Notes: a model not told the origin generated them from the letters alone. 6,275 nucleotides of DNA from JBBITW01 sp037440525 (GCA_037440525.1 JBBITW010000199.1:1-6275), one strand, 5' to 3'. Shown: positions 1 through 6,275, counted from the first letter of the stretch. A program made the numbers and translations.

Positions 1-258
1 AGTATTTTTGGATTTGGTTATGGTGGTCATGTTCCTCAATTTCCCGGATTGGTAGGAGATTTTTTCGGACTTGAGCGGATGGGAACAATCCTCGGATCAG
101 GATCAATATTTTATGGGATAGGTGGAGGTCTTGGAACATTTCTGGCAGGTTTTATTTTTGATAAAACTGGAAATTATACATATGCATTTTTTCTTGGAGC
201 TTTGGCTATGTTTCTTACTTCAGCTATTACATTTTCCCTAAAGAGGCCAAAGATATAA
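1..258 (+). CDS. MFS transporter, C-terminal end (partial, 5' end outside window)
   Basis: This is the last 85 residues of an inner-membrane transporter, open at the left edge and ending in TAA. It shows a glycine-rich stretch (FGFGYGGHVPQFPG), then the segment GLERMGTILG, a hydrophobic helix around IFYGIGGGLGTFLAGFIF, a short loop DKTGNYT and a final hydrophobic helix (about AFFLGALAMFLTSAITF) before a basic tail, LKRPKI. The order of helix, loop with D-x-T-G-x-Y and last helix is typical of helices 11 and 12 of the Major Facilitator Superfamily, especially monocarboxylate or oxalate/formate antiporter-like members. It precedes two CoA-transferase genes by 33 bases on the same strand, so it may carry the acid they activate; that link is inferred. 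The substrate cannot be told from this fragment. Family assignment is fairly sure, subfamily is not. Confidence 0.8.
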   Translation, partial: SIFGFGYGGHVPQFPGLVGDFFGLERMGTILGSGSIFYGIGGGLGTFLAGFIFDKTGNYTYAFFLGALAMFLTSAITFSLKRPKI

Positions 259-271
259 GATATTTAATTTT

Positions 272-277
272 GAGGAG
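272..277 (+). promoter_or_regulatory. Ribosome binding site of CoA-transferase A
   Basis: GAGGAG lies in the 33-base gap after the transporter stop and 14 bases before the ATG at 292. The spacing is longer than usual, but no other ATG, GTG or TTG start in this frame fits better, and the protein from 292 begins as family III CoA-transferases normally do. Confidence 0.55.
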
Positions 278-291
278 TATCTTTTCACCAA

Positions 292-1533
292 ATGACCATT
301 CTCGATTCTTTCAGAGTCCTTGATCTAACAGATGAAAAAGGATATCTCTGTGGCCGGATCCTTGGTGATCTTGGCGCAGATGTAATAAAGATTGAACCTC
401 CTCGTGGAGATAAAGGGAGGAATATTGGTCCCTTTTTCAAGGATATCCCTCATCCAGAAAAGAGTCTCTACTGGTTTTCATTCAATGCAAATAAAAGAGG
501 GATAACATTAAATCTTGAGACTTCAGATGGAAGGGAAATATTCAAGAGGCTTTTAAAGACAGCGGATTGTGTTATTGAAAGCTTTCAACCCGGATATCTA
601 AATAAAATCGGGCTTGGTTATCCAGAGCTTCAAACAATCAACCCTGGTTTGATAATGACATCCATTACCCCGTTTGGACAGAAAGGGCCTTATAGTAAAT
701 TTAAAACCTCAGACCTTGTAGCCATGTCTATGGGAGGATTCGTTTACTTAACAGGAGATCCTGATAGACCCCCGGTTCGAATAAGCTTCCCTCAAGCCTA
801 TCTTCATGCTGGTGCTGATGGCGCAGCTTCAACAATGATTGCTTATTATTACAGGGAGGTAAGTGGAGAGGGACAGCATATAGATATCTCCATTCAGCTA
901 AGTGTCTCTATAAATGTTACTCAAGCAGCTCCCCTTAAGGAACTCCATGACTATATCTCTCGAAGGGCTGGTGCATACAGGCCAGGTATTCTTACAGCAG
1001 AACTTTCGAGACTCGTCTGGCAATGCAGAGATGGATTTGTCAACTTCGGTTTTTACGGTGGTTCTCTCGGTGCCAAGACAAATCGTGCCCTGGTTGAATG
1101 GATGGATGAGGAAGGGCTTGCAGATGATTCCCTTAAGAAGATGGATTGGGAAAATTTTGATCTTGGTAAACTTACAAGAGATGAACTTCAAGGATATGAA
1201 GATAAGATTGCACGTTTCTTCCTCAATCATACAAAAAAGGAGCTTTACGATGGTGCAATCAAAAGAGGAATCATCCTTTATCCTGTAAATACTATAGGTG
1301 ATTTAGTAAATGATCAACAGCTAAAAGGTAGAGGGTTTTGGGTGAATGTGAATCATCCTGAATTGGGTGAAGATTTGATCTACCCGGGATCATTCATTCG
1401 AACATCTGAGAAATCTCTAACCATAAATCGAAGGGCTCCGCTCATTGGAGAACATAATCTTGAAATCTATGAGGGAGAATTGGGATTTTCACGAAAAGAG
1501 ATTCTTATGTTAAAAGAGGCTGGGGTTATTTAA
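292..1533 (+). CDS. CaiB/BaiF family III CoA-transferase, subunit A lacking the catalytic Asp
   Basis: The 413-residue cytoplasmic protein has the usual length and landmarks of family III CoA-transferases, which move CoA between organic acids. These are the N-terminal FRVLDLTDEKG, LGDLGADVIKIEPPRGD (about 25-40), NANKRGITLNL (65-75), VIESFQPG (94-101), a GLGYPEL segment (107-113), SGEGQHIDIS (191-200) and a C-terminal APLIGEHN. In the family the catalytic Asp follows a PP-V-x(n)-P-x-A segment and precedes L-x-A-G. Here that segment reads PPVRISFPQAYLHAG, with Tyr170 in the Asp position; a second Asp, D176, lies six residues on. The gene lies one base ahead of a second CoA-transferase that keeps the Asp. 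The likely reading is a non-catalytic or structural partner in a heteromer, as I recall for benzylsuccinate CoA-transferase BbsE with BbsF. The substrate is unknown. Family is near certain; the role of subunit A is inferred. Confidence 0.93.
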   Translation: MTILDSFRVLDLTDEKGYLCGRILGDLGADVIKIEPPRGDKGRNIGPFFKDIPHPEKSLYWFSFNANKRGITLNLETSDGREIFKRLLKTADCVIESFQPGYLNKIGLGYPELQTINPGLIMTSITPFGQKGPYSKFKTSDLVAMSMGGFVYLTGDPDRPPVRISFPQAYLHAGADGAASTMIAYYYREVSGEGQHIDISIQLSVSINVTQAAPLKELHDYISRRAGAYRPGILTAELSRLVWQCRDGFVNFGFYGGSLGAKTNRALVEWMDEEGLADDSLKKMDWENFDLGKLTRDELQGYEDKIARFFLNHTKKELYDGAIKRGIILYPVNTIGDLVNDQQLKGRGFWVNVNHPELGEDLIYPGSFIRTSEKSLTINRRAPLIGEHNLEIYEGELGFSRKEILMLKEAGVI

Positions 1534-1534
1534 A

Positions 1535-2743
1535 ATGAAGGCCCTAAAGGGTGTAAAGATCGTAGACTTTACATGGGTTATCCTCGGACCATTGATTACG
1601 AGATATCTTGCAATTCATGGAGCCACAGTTATCCGGATAGAATCTAAAACCAGGGTTGACCCAATACGTGTAAGTCCACCCTATAAAGATAAGAGACCAG
1701 GAATAAACAGGGCAGGATATTTTGCCTTTTTCAATGTCAACAAATTAGGTATGTCGCTTAATCTGAATCATCCTCGAAGCCGTGATGTCCTTTTAAGGTT
1801 GATAAGATGGGGGGATGTTGTTGTGGAGAATTTTACCCCTGGAACAATGGAGAGATGGGGGCTTGGTTATGAGGATTTAAAAAAGATAAATCCCAAAATC
1901 ATTATGCTTCGGACAAGCAATCTCGGTCAGACAGGACCGCTGGCAAAACGCCCTGGCTTTGGACACAATCTCGTCTCACTTATAGGTTTTTCACATCTAA
2001 CAGGATGGCCTGATGGACCCCCTCAGGCAATGGGGGTTGCTTATAGTGATGTTGTCACACCTCGTTTTGGGGTGGCTGCGCTCTGTGCTGCCTTAGTTTA
2101 TAGAAGAAAGACAGGAAAGGGACTTATGCTTGATCTCTCACAGATGGAGTCATCGCTCCAGTTTCTTTCTCCACTTCTCCTTGATTACAATGTGAATAAA
2201 AGAGAAAATAATAGAATGGGAAATTTCTGTCCTTATGCCTCTCCCCACGGCGTTTATAGATGCCGAGGTGAGGATCGCTGGTGCGCAATCACTGTTTTTA
2301 CGGATGAAGAATGGAGAGGTTTCTGCAGGGTTATTGGAAGAGAGGATTTAATAGAAGACCCTCGATTCAAAACACTCCTTCAAAGAAAAAAGAATGAAGA
2401 AGAACTCGATCAGATTGTTGAGGCCTGGACAATAAATTTTTCACCCGAGGAGATAATGGAAAAGATGCAGGCTTCCTCTGTTCCGTGCGGGATTGTAAGC
2501 AGTGCCGAAGACATATTCCATGATCCTCAGCTTAAGGAGCAAGAGGTATTCTGGAAACTCGATCACCCTGAGATTGGTCCAATCTCTCATCTTGGTCGTC
2601 CATTTCTTCTTTCAAAAACACCGGCTAAAGCAGAAAACCCTGCCCCATGCCTTGGAGAACATACTGAGTATATCTGCACAAGGATTTTGAATCTTTCTGA
2701 TAAGGAGTTCCTCGAAATGTTAAACGAAGGTGTATTTGAATAA
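1535..2743 (+). CDS. CaiB/BaiF family III CoA-transferase, catalytic subunit B
   Basis: This 402-residue protein is a second family III CoA-transferase, divergent from its upstream neighbour. Visible landmarks are LKGVKIVDFTWV (4-15), IHGATVIRIES (27-37), NVNKLGMSLNL (68-78), VVVENFTPGTMERWGLGYEDL (96-115), TGPLAKRPGFG (133-143), LTGWPDGPPQ (155-164), KTGKGLMLDLS (192-202) and near the end a P-C-LGEH motif. Asp172 in GVAYSDVV sits where the family's catalytic Asp is expected (Asp169 in formyl-CoA transferase); it would form the aspartyl-CoA anhydride intermediate. The ATG starts one base after the TAA of subunit A. Its only candidate Shine-Dalgarno (AGAGG, about 1514-1518) lies inside gene A, so translation is probably coupled to gene A, which favours equal amounts of the two proteins. 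A CoA transfer between dicarboxylic, aromatic or branched acids is possible, but the sequence does not identify the acid. Confidence 0.94.
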   Translation: MKALKGVKIVDFTWVILGPLITRYLAIHGATVIRIESKTRVDPIRVSPPYKDKRPGINRAGYFAFFNVNKLGMSLNLNHPRSRDVLLRLIRWGDVVVENFTPGTMERWGLGYEDLKKINPKIIMLRTSNLGQTGPLAKRPGFGHNLVSLIGFSHLTGWPDGPPQAMGVAYSDVVTPRFGVAALCAALVYRRKTGKGLMLDLSQMESSLQFLSPLLLDYNVNKRENNRMGNFCPYASPHGVYRCRGEDRWCAITVFTDEEWRGFCRVIGREDLIEDPRFKTLLQRKKNEEELDQIVEAWTINFSPEEIMEKMQASSVPCGIVSSAEDIFHDPQLKEQEVFWKLDHPEIGPISHLGRPFLLSKTPAKAENPAPCLGEHTEYICTRILNLSDKEFLEMLNEGVFE

Positions 2744-2750
2744 AGGAGAT
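2742..2750 (+). promoter_or_regulatory. Strong ribosome binding site of glutamate dehydrogenase
   Basis: AAAGGAGAT overlaps the TAA of CoA-transferase B and lies five bases before the ATG at 2756. The tight overlap places the dehydrogenase in the same transcript as the CoA-transferases, while the strong site suggests it is translated well on its own. Confidence 0.75.
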
Positions 2751-2755
2751 TCCAT

Positions 2756-4018
2756 ATGAATGCAGAGGGCGAGAAGATTAATCCTTTTGAGATAGCAAAG
2801 AAACAGATTGATATTGCCTCAAAATATTTAGACCTCGAATCCGGAATTATTGAGAAGTTGAAGCATACGAAGAGGGAGCTTATTGTCCATTTCCCTGTAA
2901 AGATGGATGAAGGGAAGGTAAAGATCTTTACAGGATATCGTGTCCAGCATAACATCACAAGAGGACCTGCTAAGGGAGGTATAAGATATCATCCCGATGT
3001 AGATCTTGATGAGGTCAGGGCACTTGCTATGTGGATGACCTGGAAGTCAGCTGTAGTAAATATTCCATTTGGAGGGGCTAAAGGCGGGGTCCAGTGTAAT
3101 CCAAAAGAGATGTCCCTTAATGAATTAGAGAATTTGACAAGGAGATTTACATGGGAAATCTCTTTGATGCTCGGTCCTGAACAGGATATCCCTGCCCCTG
3201 ATGTATATACCAATCCCCAGGTGATGGCATGGATTATGGATACTTACAGTATTCTCAAGGGCTATTCTGTTCCGGGTGTTGTGACTGGTAAACCGATTGA
3301 GTTAGGAGGATCATTAGGTAGATTTGAGGCCACTGGTCGGGGTGTGGTAATCACCTCCCTTGAGGCTTTAAGGCATTTAAATATACCGATTGAGGGAGCA
3401 AAGATTGTGATTCAGGGATGTGGAAATGTTGGTGGGGTGGCTGCAAGACATTTTCAGCGATTGGGGGCAAAGGTGATCGCTATAAGCGATTCAAAAGGTG
3501 GGCTTTATAATGAGAAAGGCCTCAACTTGGAAAGGGCTCTTGATTGTAAAGCCCGATACTCATGTTTTGTCAGTGATAAGAAAGAGGAAACAGAGATTAC
3601 CAATCAGGAATTATTAGAGTTAGATTGTGACATATTGATTCCTGCAGCCATAGAGAATCAAATTACAGAGAGAAATGCTTCCCGAATCAGGGCAAAGATT
3701 ATTGCAGAAGGGGCAAATGGTCCTACCACACCCGAAGCTGATGAGATTTTGAATGATAAGGGTATATTTATTGTCCCTGATATCCTTGCAAATGCTGGAG
3801 GGGTGAGGGTTTCCTACTTCGAATGTGTTGAGAATCTCCAGGAGCTGATATGGAGTGAGGAGGAGGTGTTGGATCGGCTTACACGTATTATGCAGCGAAG
3901 TTTCAAAGAGGTTCTGGATATATCTCAATCCAAGAAGATACCTATGAGGACTGCTGCCCTTGTCCTTGGTATTGGGAGAGTAGCTGAAGCCATGCGCCTA
4001 AGAGGCATCTACCCTTAA
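2756..4018 (+). CDS. gdhA: Glutamate dehydrogenase (Glu/Leu/Phe/Val dehydrogenase family)
   Basis: The enzyme interconverts glutamate and 2-oxoglutarate plus ammonium using NAD(P), in the cytoplasm, normally as a hexamer. At 420 residues it matches the short bacterial and archaeal type. The substrate domain shows GPAKGGIRYHP (70-80, Lys73), TWKSAV (95-100, Lys97), PFGGAKGG (104-111, catalytic Lys109) and PAPDVYT (146-152, catalytic Asp149). The Rossmann domain carries GCGNVGG (221-227) and VIAISDSKGG (240-249). AEGANGPTTPEAD (318-329) and PDILANAGGVRVSYFE (341-356, with the substrate-contacting Ser353) complete the active site. All expected catalytic residues are present. The C-terminus ends at RGIYP, as is common in the family. 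The S-D after strand two does not settle NAD against NADP. It is the last gene of the + strand cluster and may supply or remove 2-oxoglutarate or ammonium in the pathway run by the CoA-transferases. A relative acting on leucine or phenylalanine is less likely, given the close match to glutamate enzymes. Confidence 0.95.
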   Translation: MNAEGEKINPFEIAKKQIDIASKYLDLESGIIEKLKHTKRELIVHFPVKMDEGKVKIFTGYRVQHNITRGPAKGGIRYHPDVDLDEVRALAMWMTWKSAVVNIPFGGAKGGVQCNPKEMSLNELENLTRRFTWEISLMLGPEQDIPAPDVYTNPQVMAWIMDTYSILKGYSVPGVVTGKPIELGGSLGRFEATGRGVVITSLEALRHLNIPIEGAKIVIQGCGNVGGVAARHFQRLGAKVIAISDSKGGLYNEKGLNLERALDCKARYSCFVSDKKEETEITNQELLELDCDILIPAAIENQITERNASRIRAKIIAEGANGPTTPEADEILNDKGIFIVPDILANAGGVRVSYFECVENLQELIWSEEEVLDRLTRIMQRSFKEVLDISQSKKIPMRTAALVLGIGRVAEAMRLRGIYP

Positions 4019-4078
4019 AATCGATAAATTAAAATAAAAAGAATTACGGCTATTCCGAGTTCGAAGTAAGGATGAAGA
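4019..4078. other. Convergent intergenic gap without a clear terminator
   Basis: These 60 bases separate the + strand operon from the - strand genes. I looked for a GC-rich hairpin followed by a T run on either strand. I found only short pairings (TTAC with GTAA, and the palindrome TTCGAA near 4060), too weak to call a terminator. Confidence 0.4.
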
Positions 4079-4396
4079 TCATATCCAAAGGTCAAGGGTA
4101 ATTTGTTCACCTTTTGCAGCATCCCTTCTCATCTCAATGGGTTTTGATCTCTCACTGAACCAGAAAAGGGTCATTATTGTCTTTTTTTGACCATTCTCTA
4201 TATCCTCACCAAGTTTAAGCTCTGTTTCCCCTAATCCTCTTAAAACTACCTTTACAATTGCCCCTTCATCTGCTTCTTTAAGGATTTCCATGTGTTTAAA
4301 TCTGTCTTTAACGCTAAAAAGAGAGAGCAGAGATTCCCTATCTCCTTGCTTTACACTCTTATTTAAAATTAAATCTATACTTGCAAATTTTTCCAT
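4079..4396 (-). CDS. Small protein of unknown function, 105 residues
   Basis: I do not recognise this protein. From the ATG at 4396 it has 105 residues and ends in TGA. It is highly charged and soluble-looking, with no signal peptide, membrane helix or cysteine cluster. It begins with a probable helical segment (SIDLILNKSVKQGDRESLL), then alternating strand-like pieces (AIVKVVLRG, ETELKLGED, KKTIMTLFWF) and ends ERSKPIEMRRDAAKGEQITLDLWI-like, suggesting a small beta-rich domain. I chose the ATG because AGGAG lies four bases upstream of it; an in-frame TTG at 4414 has no such site. It follows the VOC gene on the same strand after a 115-base A+T-rich gap, so it may have its own promoter. Reading-frame integrity, a good ribosome site and ordinary codon use support a real gene, but no function is claimed. 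Confidence 0.6.
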   Translation of the reverse strand: MEKFASIDLILNKSVKQGDRESLLSLFSVKDRFKHMEILKEADEGAIVKVVLRGLGETELKLGEDIENGQKKTIMTLFWFSERSKPIEMRRDAAKGEQITLDLWI

Positions 4397-4400
4397 CCCT

Positions 4401-4406
4401 CTCCTC
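4401..4406 (-). promoter_or_regulatory. Ribosome binding site deciding the start of the small protein
   Basis: On the minus strand GAGGAG is followed after four bases (AGGG) by the ATG at 4396. The alternative TTG start at 4414 would lie upstream of this site and has only an A-rich leader, so the ATG is preferred. Confidence 0.55.
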
Positions 4407-4455
4407 TTTTTCAATCTTTTTTAAATTGATTCTGCCACTATTTCTGCTTATGAAA

Positions 4456-4468
4456 AAGTTTCAAACTT
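4456..4468. repeat. 13-base perfect palindrome in the gap upstream of the small gene
   Basis: AAGTTT-C-AAACTT is a perfect inverted repeat around one central base. It lies between the VOC gene and the small gene, about 60 bases upstream of the latter's ATG. On the minus strand the right arm runs into extra T residues (AACTTTTT). It could be an operator half-pair or a very weak terminator of the VOC gene, but in such A+T-rich DNA it may be chance. Confidence 0.3.
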
Positions 4469-4511
4469 GAATTCTTTCCATTTAATTCTTCTAAAAATTT
4501 CTATTAATCTA

Positions 4512-5558
4512 TTAAATTTGATTGATATCAGGAGGAACCAGATAAGTCTCTGCTCCTTCCCAATCATAACGTGCCCTTGTGGCTTCATCTCTTGAAATCA
4601 TAGATACAAATTCCCAGAGCACTCCATGCGTGCTGATAGGATGTACAAAGAAGAAATAATTTCCATTCCCACGGTTGGTATTGAGAAAAGGTTTTGGATC
4701 CACCATTGCAAAACCTTCCTTTTCCAATAACTTCCAGTATTCGTGAACCCTGTCTCTAACAATATATCCTGCTGCATTATGATACATTGCATTTTTCCCT
4801 CTGCGCGCCATTACCTTATTGATCGGTGCATCTTCGTTAATTGCACAATAGAGATTGATTCCCCCTCCTCTTGAGAATTGAAATCGAACAGGGATAAATA
4901 TGTTTCACCGTCCATCATGAACTTCTGATTCTTCATTTGTGAAAATATCACCAATAGGCACCGCAGGCTTTGAAAGAATGTTAGACCAGATTTTTTGCTG
5001 TGATTCAAATTGGTTAACTGTTACCATAATGCTTTTAATATTGACCCTGGGTCTTTCATATTCTTCACAAATTATAACCCTTTCAAATTTCTTTGGGGTA
5101 TCCAGATATACTGTCTCCTTCCAGATCTTTAAACTTCTGTACGTTTTAGTTGCAAATTTAATGGGCAGTCCCTGTTCTCCTGTCTCCTCAAGCCAGAATA
5201 TGGCCTCACTGAATTTTCCAATAAATATAGCCTTCTCTGATACTGGCCACCCATTATGCTTTAGCCTCTGATATGTCTCCTCAAACTCTTCCTGCCCTAA
5301 ATGGAGTTCAATGTGATGAATACCTTCACCATATTTCTTTAGAGATTCAAACATCCTTCCCTTAGAATCTCTGGGCCTGAAGATACCAAGATGAACAGGT
5401 TTTATCTTAAGGTAATACCCATCAATTGTATCAAAGGTATCACTCAATCCTTCCAGTTTGATAATCTGCTCTATATTATTGGTTCCAAACATCTTTATAT
5501 AGGTTTTTAAGGCTAATTCCAGATCATTTACAAGGATATTTATACTTCCCAGTTCCAT
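4512..5558 (-). pseudogene. Two-domain VOC (glyoxalase/methylmalonyl-CoA epimerase-like) protein interrupted by one in-frame TGA
   Basis: From the ATG at 5558 the frame runs 217 codons, meets TGA at 4907-4905 (codon 218), and continues in the same frame for 130 more codons to TAA at 4512. Both halves read as one 348-codon protein. Domain one (about 1-150) has INILVNDLELALKTY, then GRMFESLKKYGEGIHHIELHLG (67-88), very like methylmalonyl-CoA epimerase. Domain two (about 170-320) starts NIKSIMVTVNQFESQQKIW, passes through the stop and ends FFFVHPISTHGVLWEF (303-318), a typical VOC last strand with Glu317. Sequence after the stop, NIFIPVRFQFSRGGG then INLYCAINEDAPINKVM, reads as folded protein, so the break is a point change and not a frameshift. 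If translation stops there, domain two is lost. Independent restart at the ATG at 4811 seems unlikely, as no spaced ribosome site precedes it. By family, VOC proteins bind a divalent metal and catalyse epimerisation, lyase or ring-cleavage steps; the exact reaction is unknown. It lies 53 bases after a CocE-like gene on the same strand. Confidence 0.8.
4905..4907 (-). other. In-frame TGA codon inside the VOC gene
   Basis: The codons around it read GAT GGA CGG TGA AAC ATA (D G R stop N I). One base change would give CGA (Arg), TGG (Trp), GGA (Gly) or TGC/TGT (Cys). The 50 bases downstream show only a weak CCCT/AGGG pairing with a loop of about 23 bases, so there is no convincing bacterial selenocysteine insertion hairpin. 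A simple nonsense mutation or a base-calling error is the most likely reading. Confidence 0.75.
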
Positions 5559-5567
5559 TTAAGATAT

Positions 5568-5573
5568 CCTCCC
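5568..5573 (-). promoter_or_regulatory. Ribosome binding site of the VOC gene
   Basis: On the minus strand GGGAGG stands nine bases before the ATG at 5558. It supports this start and an N-terminus beginning MELGSINILV, which leads straight into the first VOC strand. It also shows that the 5' end of the interrupted gene is intact. Confidence 0.7.
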
Positions 5574-5611
5574 AAATTAAGAAAGTATTTCAAGAATTAT
5601 TTATTCCGAGG

Positions 5612-6275
5612 CTATTTCAGCTTCATGAATTCTTTGCTTTTCAGACTGATGTCCCCTCCAGAAGCATAAGTGCCAATAATATTTCCCCTTGTAATGGGTA
5701 GGAGCAAATATGAAGGATATTTTGCATTATGATATATGGTAATGGTATTTGGGGTTTGGCTCAAAAGATGTTCCTGTGTGAGCTGAAAGAGGTCTTCCGG
5801 CACCTCCTCTGAACCGCTTATTTTGAGCATCATCCGATGTCCCGGTCTGAATAGATGAGCTATGGGATTGAGTCTAATCGAAAATTGATAAACCTGACCT
5901 GCTATCAGGGGTTTAGGAGTTGTATGAGTATGATAGGGAAGCCACGGTTTTGATTTCTCCTGATCTATTTCCCTGTGGGATGCCTTTAAACATCCTCGAG
6001 TCAAGCTAATCTCCTTTCCATCGGGATTTCGATCCCAAAGGCTGATAAAGAAATTTGTATCTGATCCCCGACATGAAGCATAAAGATTCAATACTATTGG
6101 ACCGGCAATCTCTGTATTCTCTACTAATGGTGGTGAATAGTACTTCAGGCTTCCACGATTATCTGGACGATCCTCATATGAAGCAGAGCTGGCTTCGGAC
6201 CATGGTTCTATCTCAGATAAATTGAAGTTTTCATGAAGAAAAAATGGAATAAACCTTGTTCTTGGAACAGGAAAA
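5612..6275 (-). CDS. CocE/NonD-type hydrolase, C-terminal domain (partial, 5' end outside window)
   Basis: The frame is open from the right edge of the window to TAG at 5612, giving 220 visible residues. The segment reads as the jelly-roll C-terminal domain of the X-Pro dipeptidyl-peptidase (S15)/cocaine esterase group. It runs RGSLKYYSPPLVENTEIAGP, then a strand (VLNLYASCRGSDTNFFISLW), a DRNPDGKEISLTRGCLKASHR segment, KPLIAGQVYQFSIRLNPIAH, FRPGHRMMLKISGS and a closing TIYHNAKYPSYLLLPI. The PPLxExxEIxGP entry, the D-x-N-F-F strand, the F-x-x-GHR turn and the final H-x-x-x-x-P-S-x-LxLPI are characteristic. The catalytic Ser-His-Asp alpha/beta-hydrolase domain would lie upstream, outside the window, so activity cannot be judged. 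Such enzymes split acyl esters, amides or peptides. It shares strand and a 53-base gap with the VOC gene, so the two are probably cotranscribed. An internal TTG at 6091 is not the start, since conserved domain sequence lies ahead of it. Confidence 0.88.
   Translation of the reverse strand, partial: FPVPRTRFIPFFLHENFNLSEIEPWSEASSASYEDRPDNRGSLKYYSPPLVENTEIAGPIVLNLYASCRGSDTNFFISLWDRNPDGKEISLTRGCLKASHREIDQEKSKPWLPYHTHTTPKPLIAGQVYQFSIRLNPIAHLFRPGHRMMLKISGSEEVPEDLFQLTQEHLLSQTPNTITIYHNAKYPSYLLLPITRGNIIGTYASGGDISLKSKEFMKLK

Noticed and set aside
898..1288. Open frames on both strands inside CoA-transferase A.
   Set aside because: They overlap a full-length, well-conserved gene in other frames and their translations resemble no protein family.
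2502..2958. Open frames overlapping the end of CoA-transferase B and the start of glutamate dehydrogenase.
   Set aside because: They are shadows of two confident genes, have no sensible ribosome site and give low-complexity translations.
2989..3928. Minus-strand open frames opposite glutamate dehydrogenase.
   Set aside because: They lie antisense to a complete enzyme with all its active-site residues and have no recognisable domain.
4019..4078. A possible bidirectional terminator between the convergent genes.
   Set aside because: Only three- to six-base pairings without a GC-rich stem and T tract were found.
4855..4904. A possible selenocysteine insertion hairpin after the in-frame TGA.
   Set aside because: The best pairing is about four bases (CCCT with AGGG) closing a loop of about 23 bases, with no stable stem or typical apical G-U loop.
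4811..5008. A short minus-strand reading frame bridging the two VOC halves, suggesting two frameshifts.
   Set aside because: The 5558-4905 and 4811-4512 segments are in the same frame (747 bases between their starts, divisible by three). The shared frame between them reads as better protein than the bridging frame, so a single stop explains everything.
4939..5271. A plus-strand open frame with hydrophobic stretches opposite the VOC gene.
   Set aside because: It is antisense to conserved VOC sequence; its hydrophobic look comes from the complementary codons and no ribosome site precedes it.

Overview
The window reads as chromosomal metabolic DNA from a bacterium of moderate A+T content. I see no rRNA, tRNA, CRISPR array, insertion sequence or phage gene. 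The gene mix is a monocarboxylate-type MFS carrier, a pair of family III CoA-transferases, a short hexameric-type glutamate dehydrogenase, a two-domain VOC (glyoxalase/epimerase fold) protein and a CocE/NonD-type hydrolase. This suits an organic-acid or amino-acid degrading, possibly anaerobic, bacterium such as a Desulfobacterota-like lineage. That placement is an inference from gene content only. TAA, TAG and TGA all end genes here and TGG encodes Trp, so the standard code is expected.

Positions 1-4018 (+ strand) look like one operon: the 3' end of an MFS transporter (1-258), CoA-transferase A (292-1533), CoA-transferase B (1535-2743, starting one base after A stops) and glutamate dehydrogenase (2756-4018, with a strong ribosome binding site touching the previous stop). 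A lacks the family's catalytic Asp, with Tyr170 at that position, while B keeps it (Asp172). This suggests a heteromeric enzyme with one catalytic and one non-catalytic subunit. The operon could import an organic acid, activate it as a CoA thioester by CoA exchange, and link to 2-oxoglutarate/glutamate. The substrate cannot be read from sequence.

Positions 4079-6275 (- strand) converge on that operon. Read in transcription order they hold the 3' end of a CocE/NonD-type hydrolase (6275-5612), a two-domain VOC protein (5558-4512) and a small unrecognised protein (4396-4079). The VOC gene is the most unusual item. It is cut by one in-frame TGA (4907-4905), but the same frame continues on both sides with clearly homologous-looking protein. 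It is therefore either a very recent nonsense mutation, a sequencing error, or a recoded/read-through codon. No convincing selenocysteine insertion element is visible after the TGA.

The 60-base gap between the convergent gene sets (4019-4078) has no clear terminator. No stretch longer than 300 bases lacks a gene. I did not find a clearly new multi-gene system; the best leads are the asymmetric CoA-transferase pair and the TGA-interrupted VOC gene.
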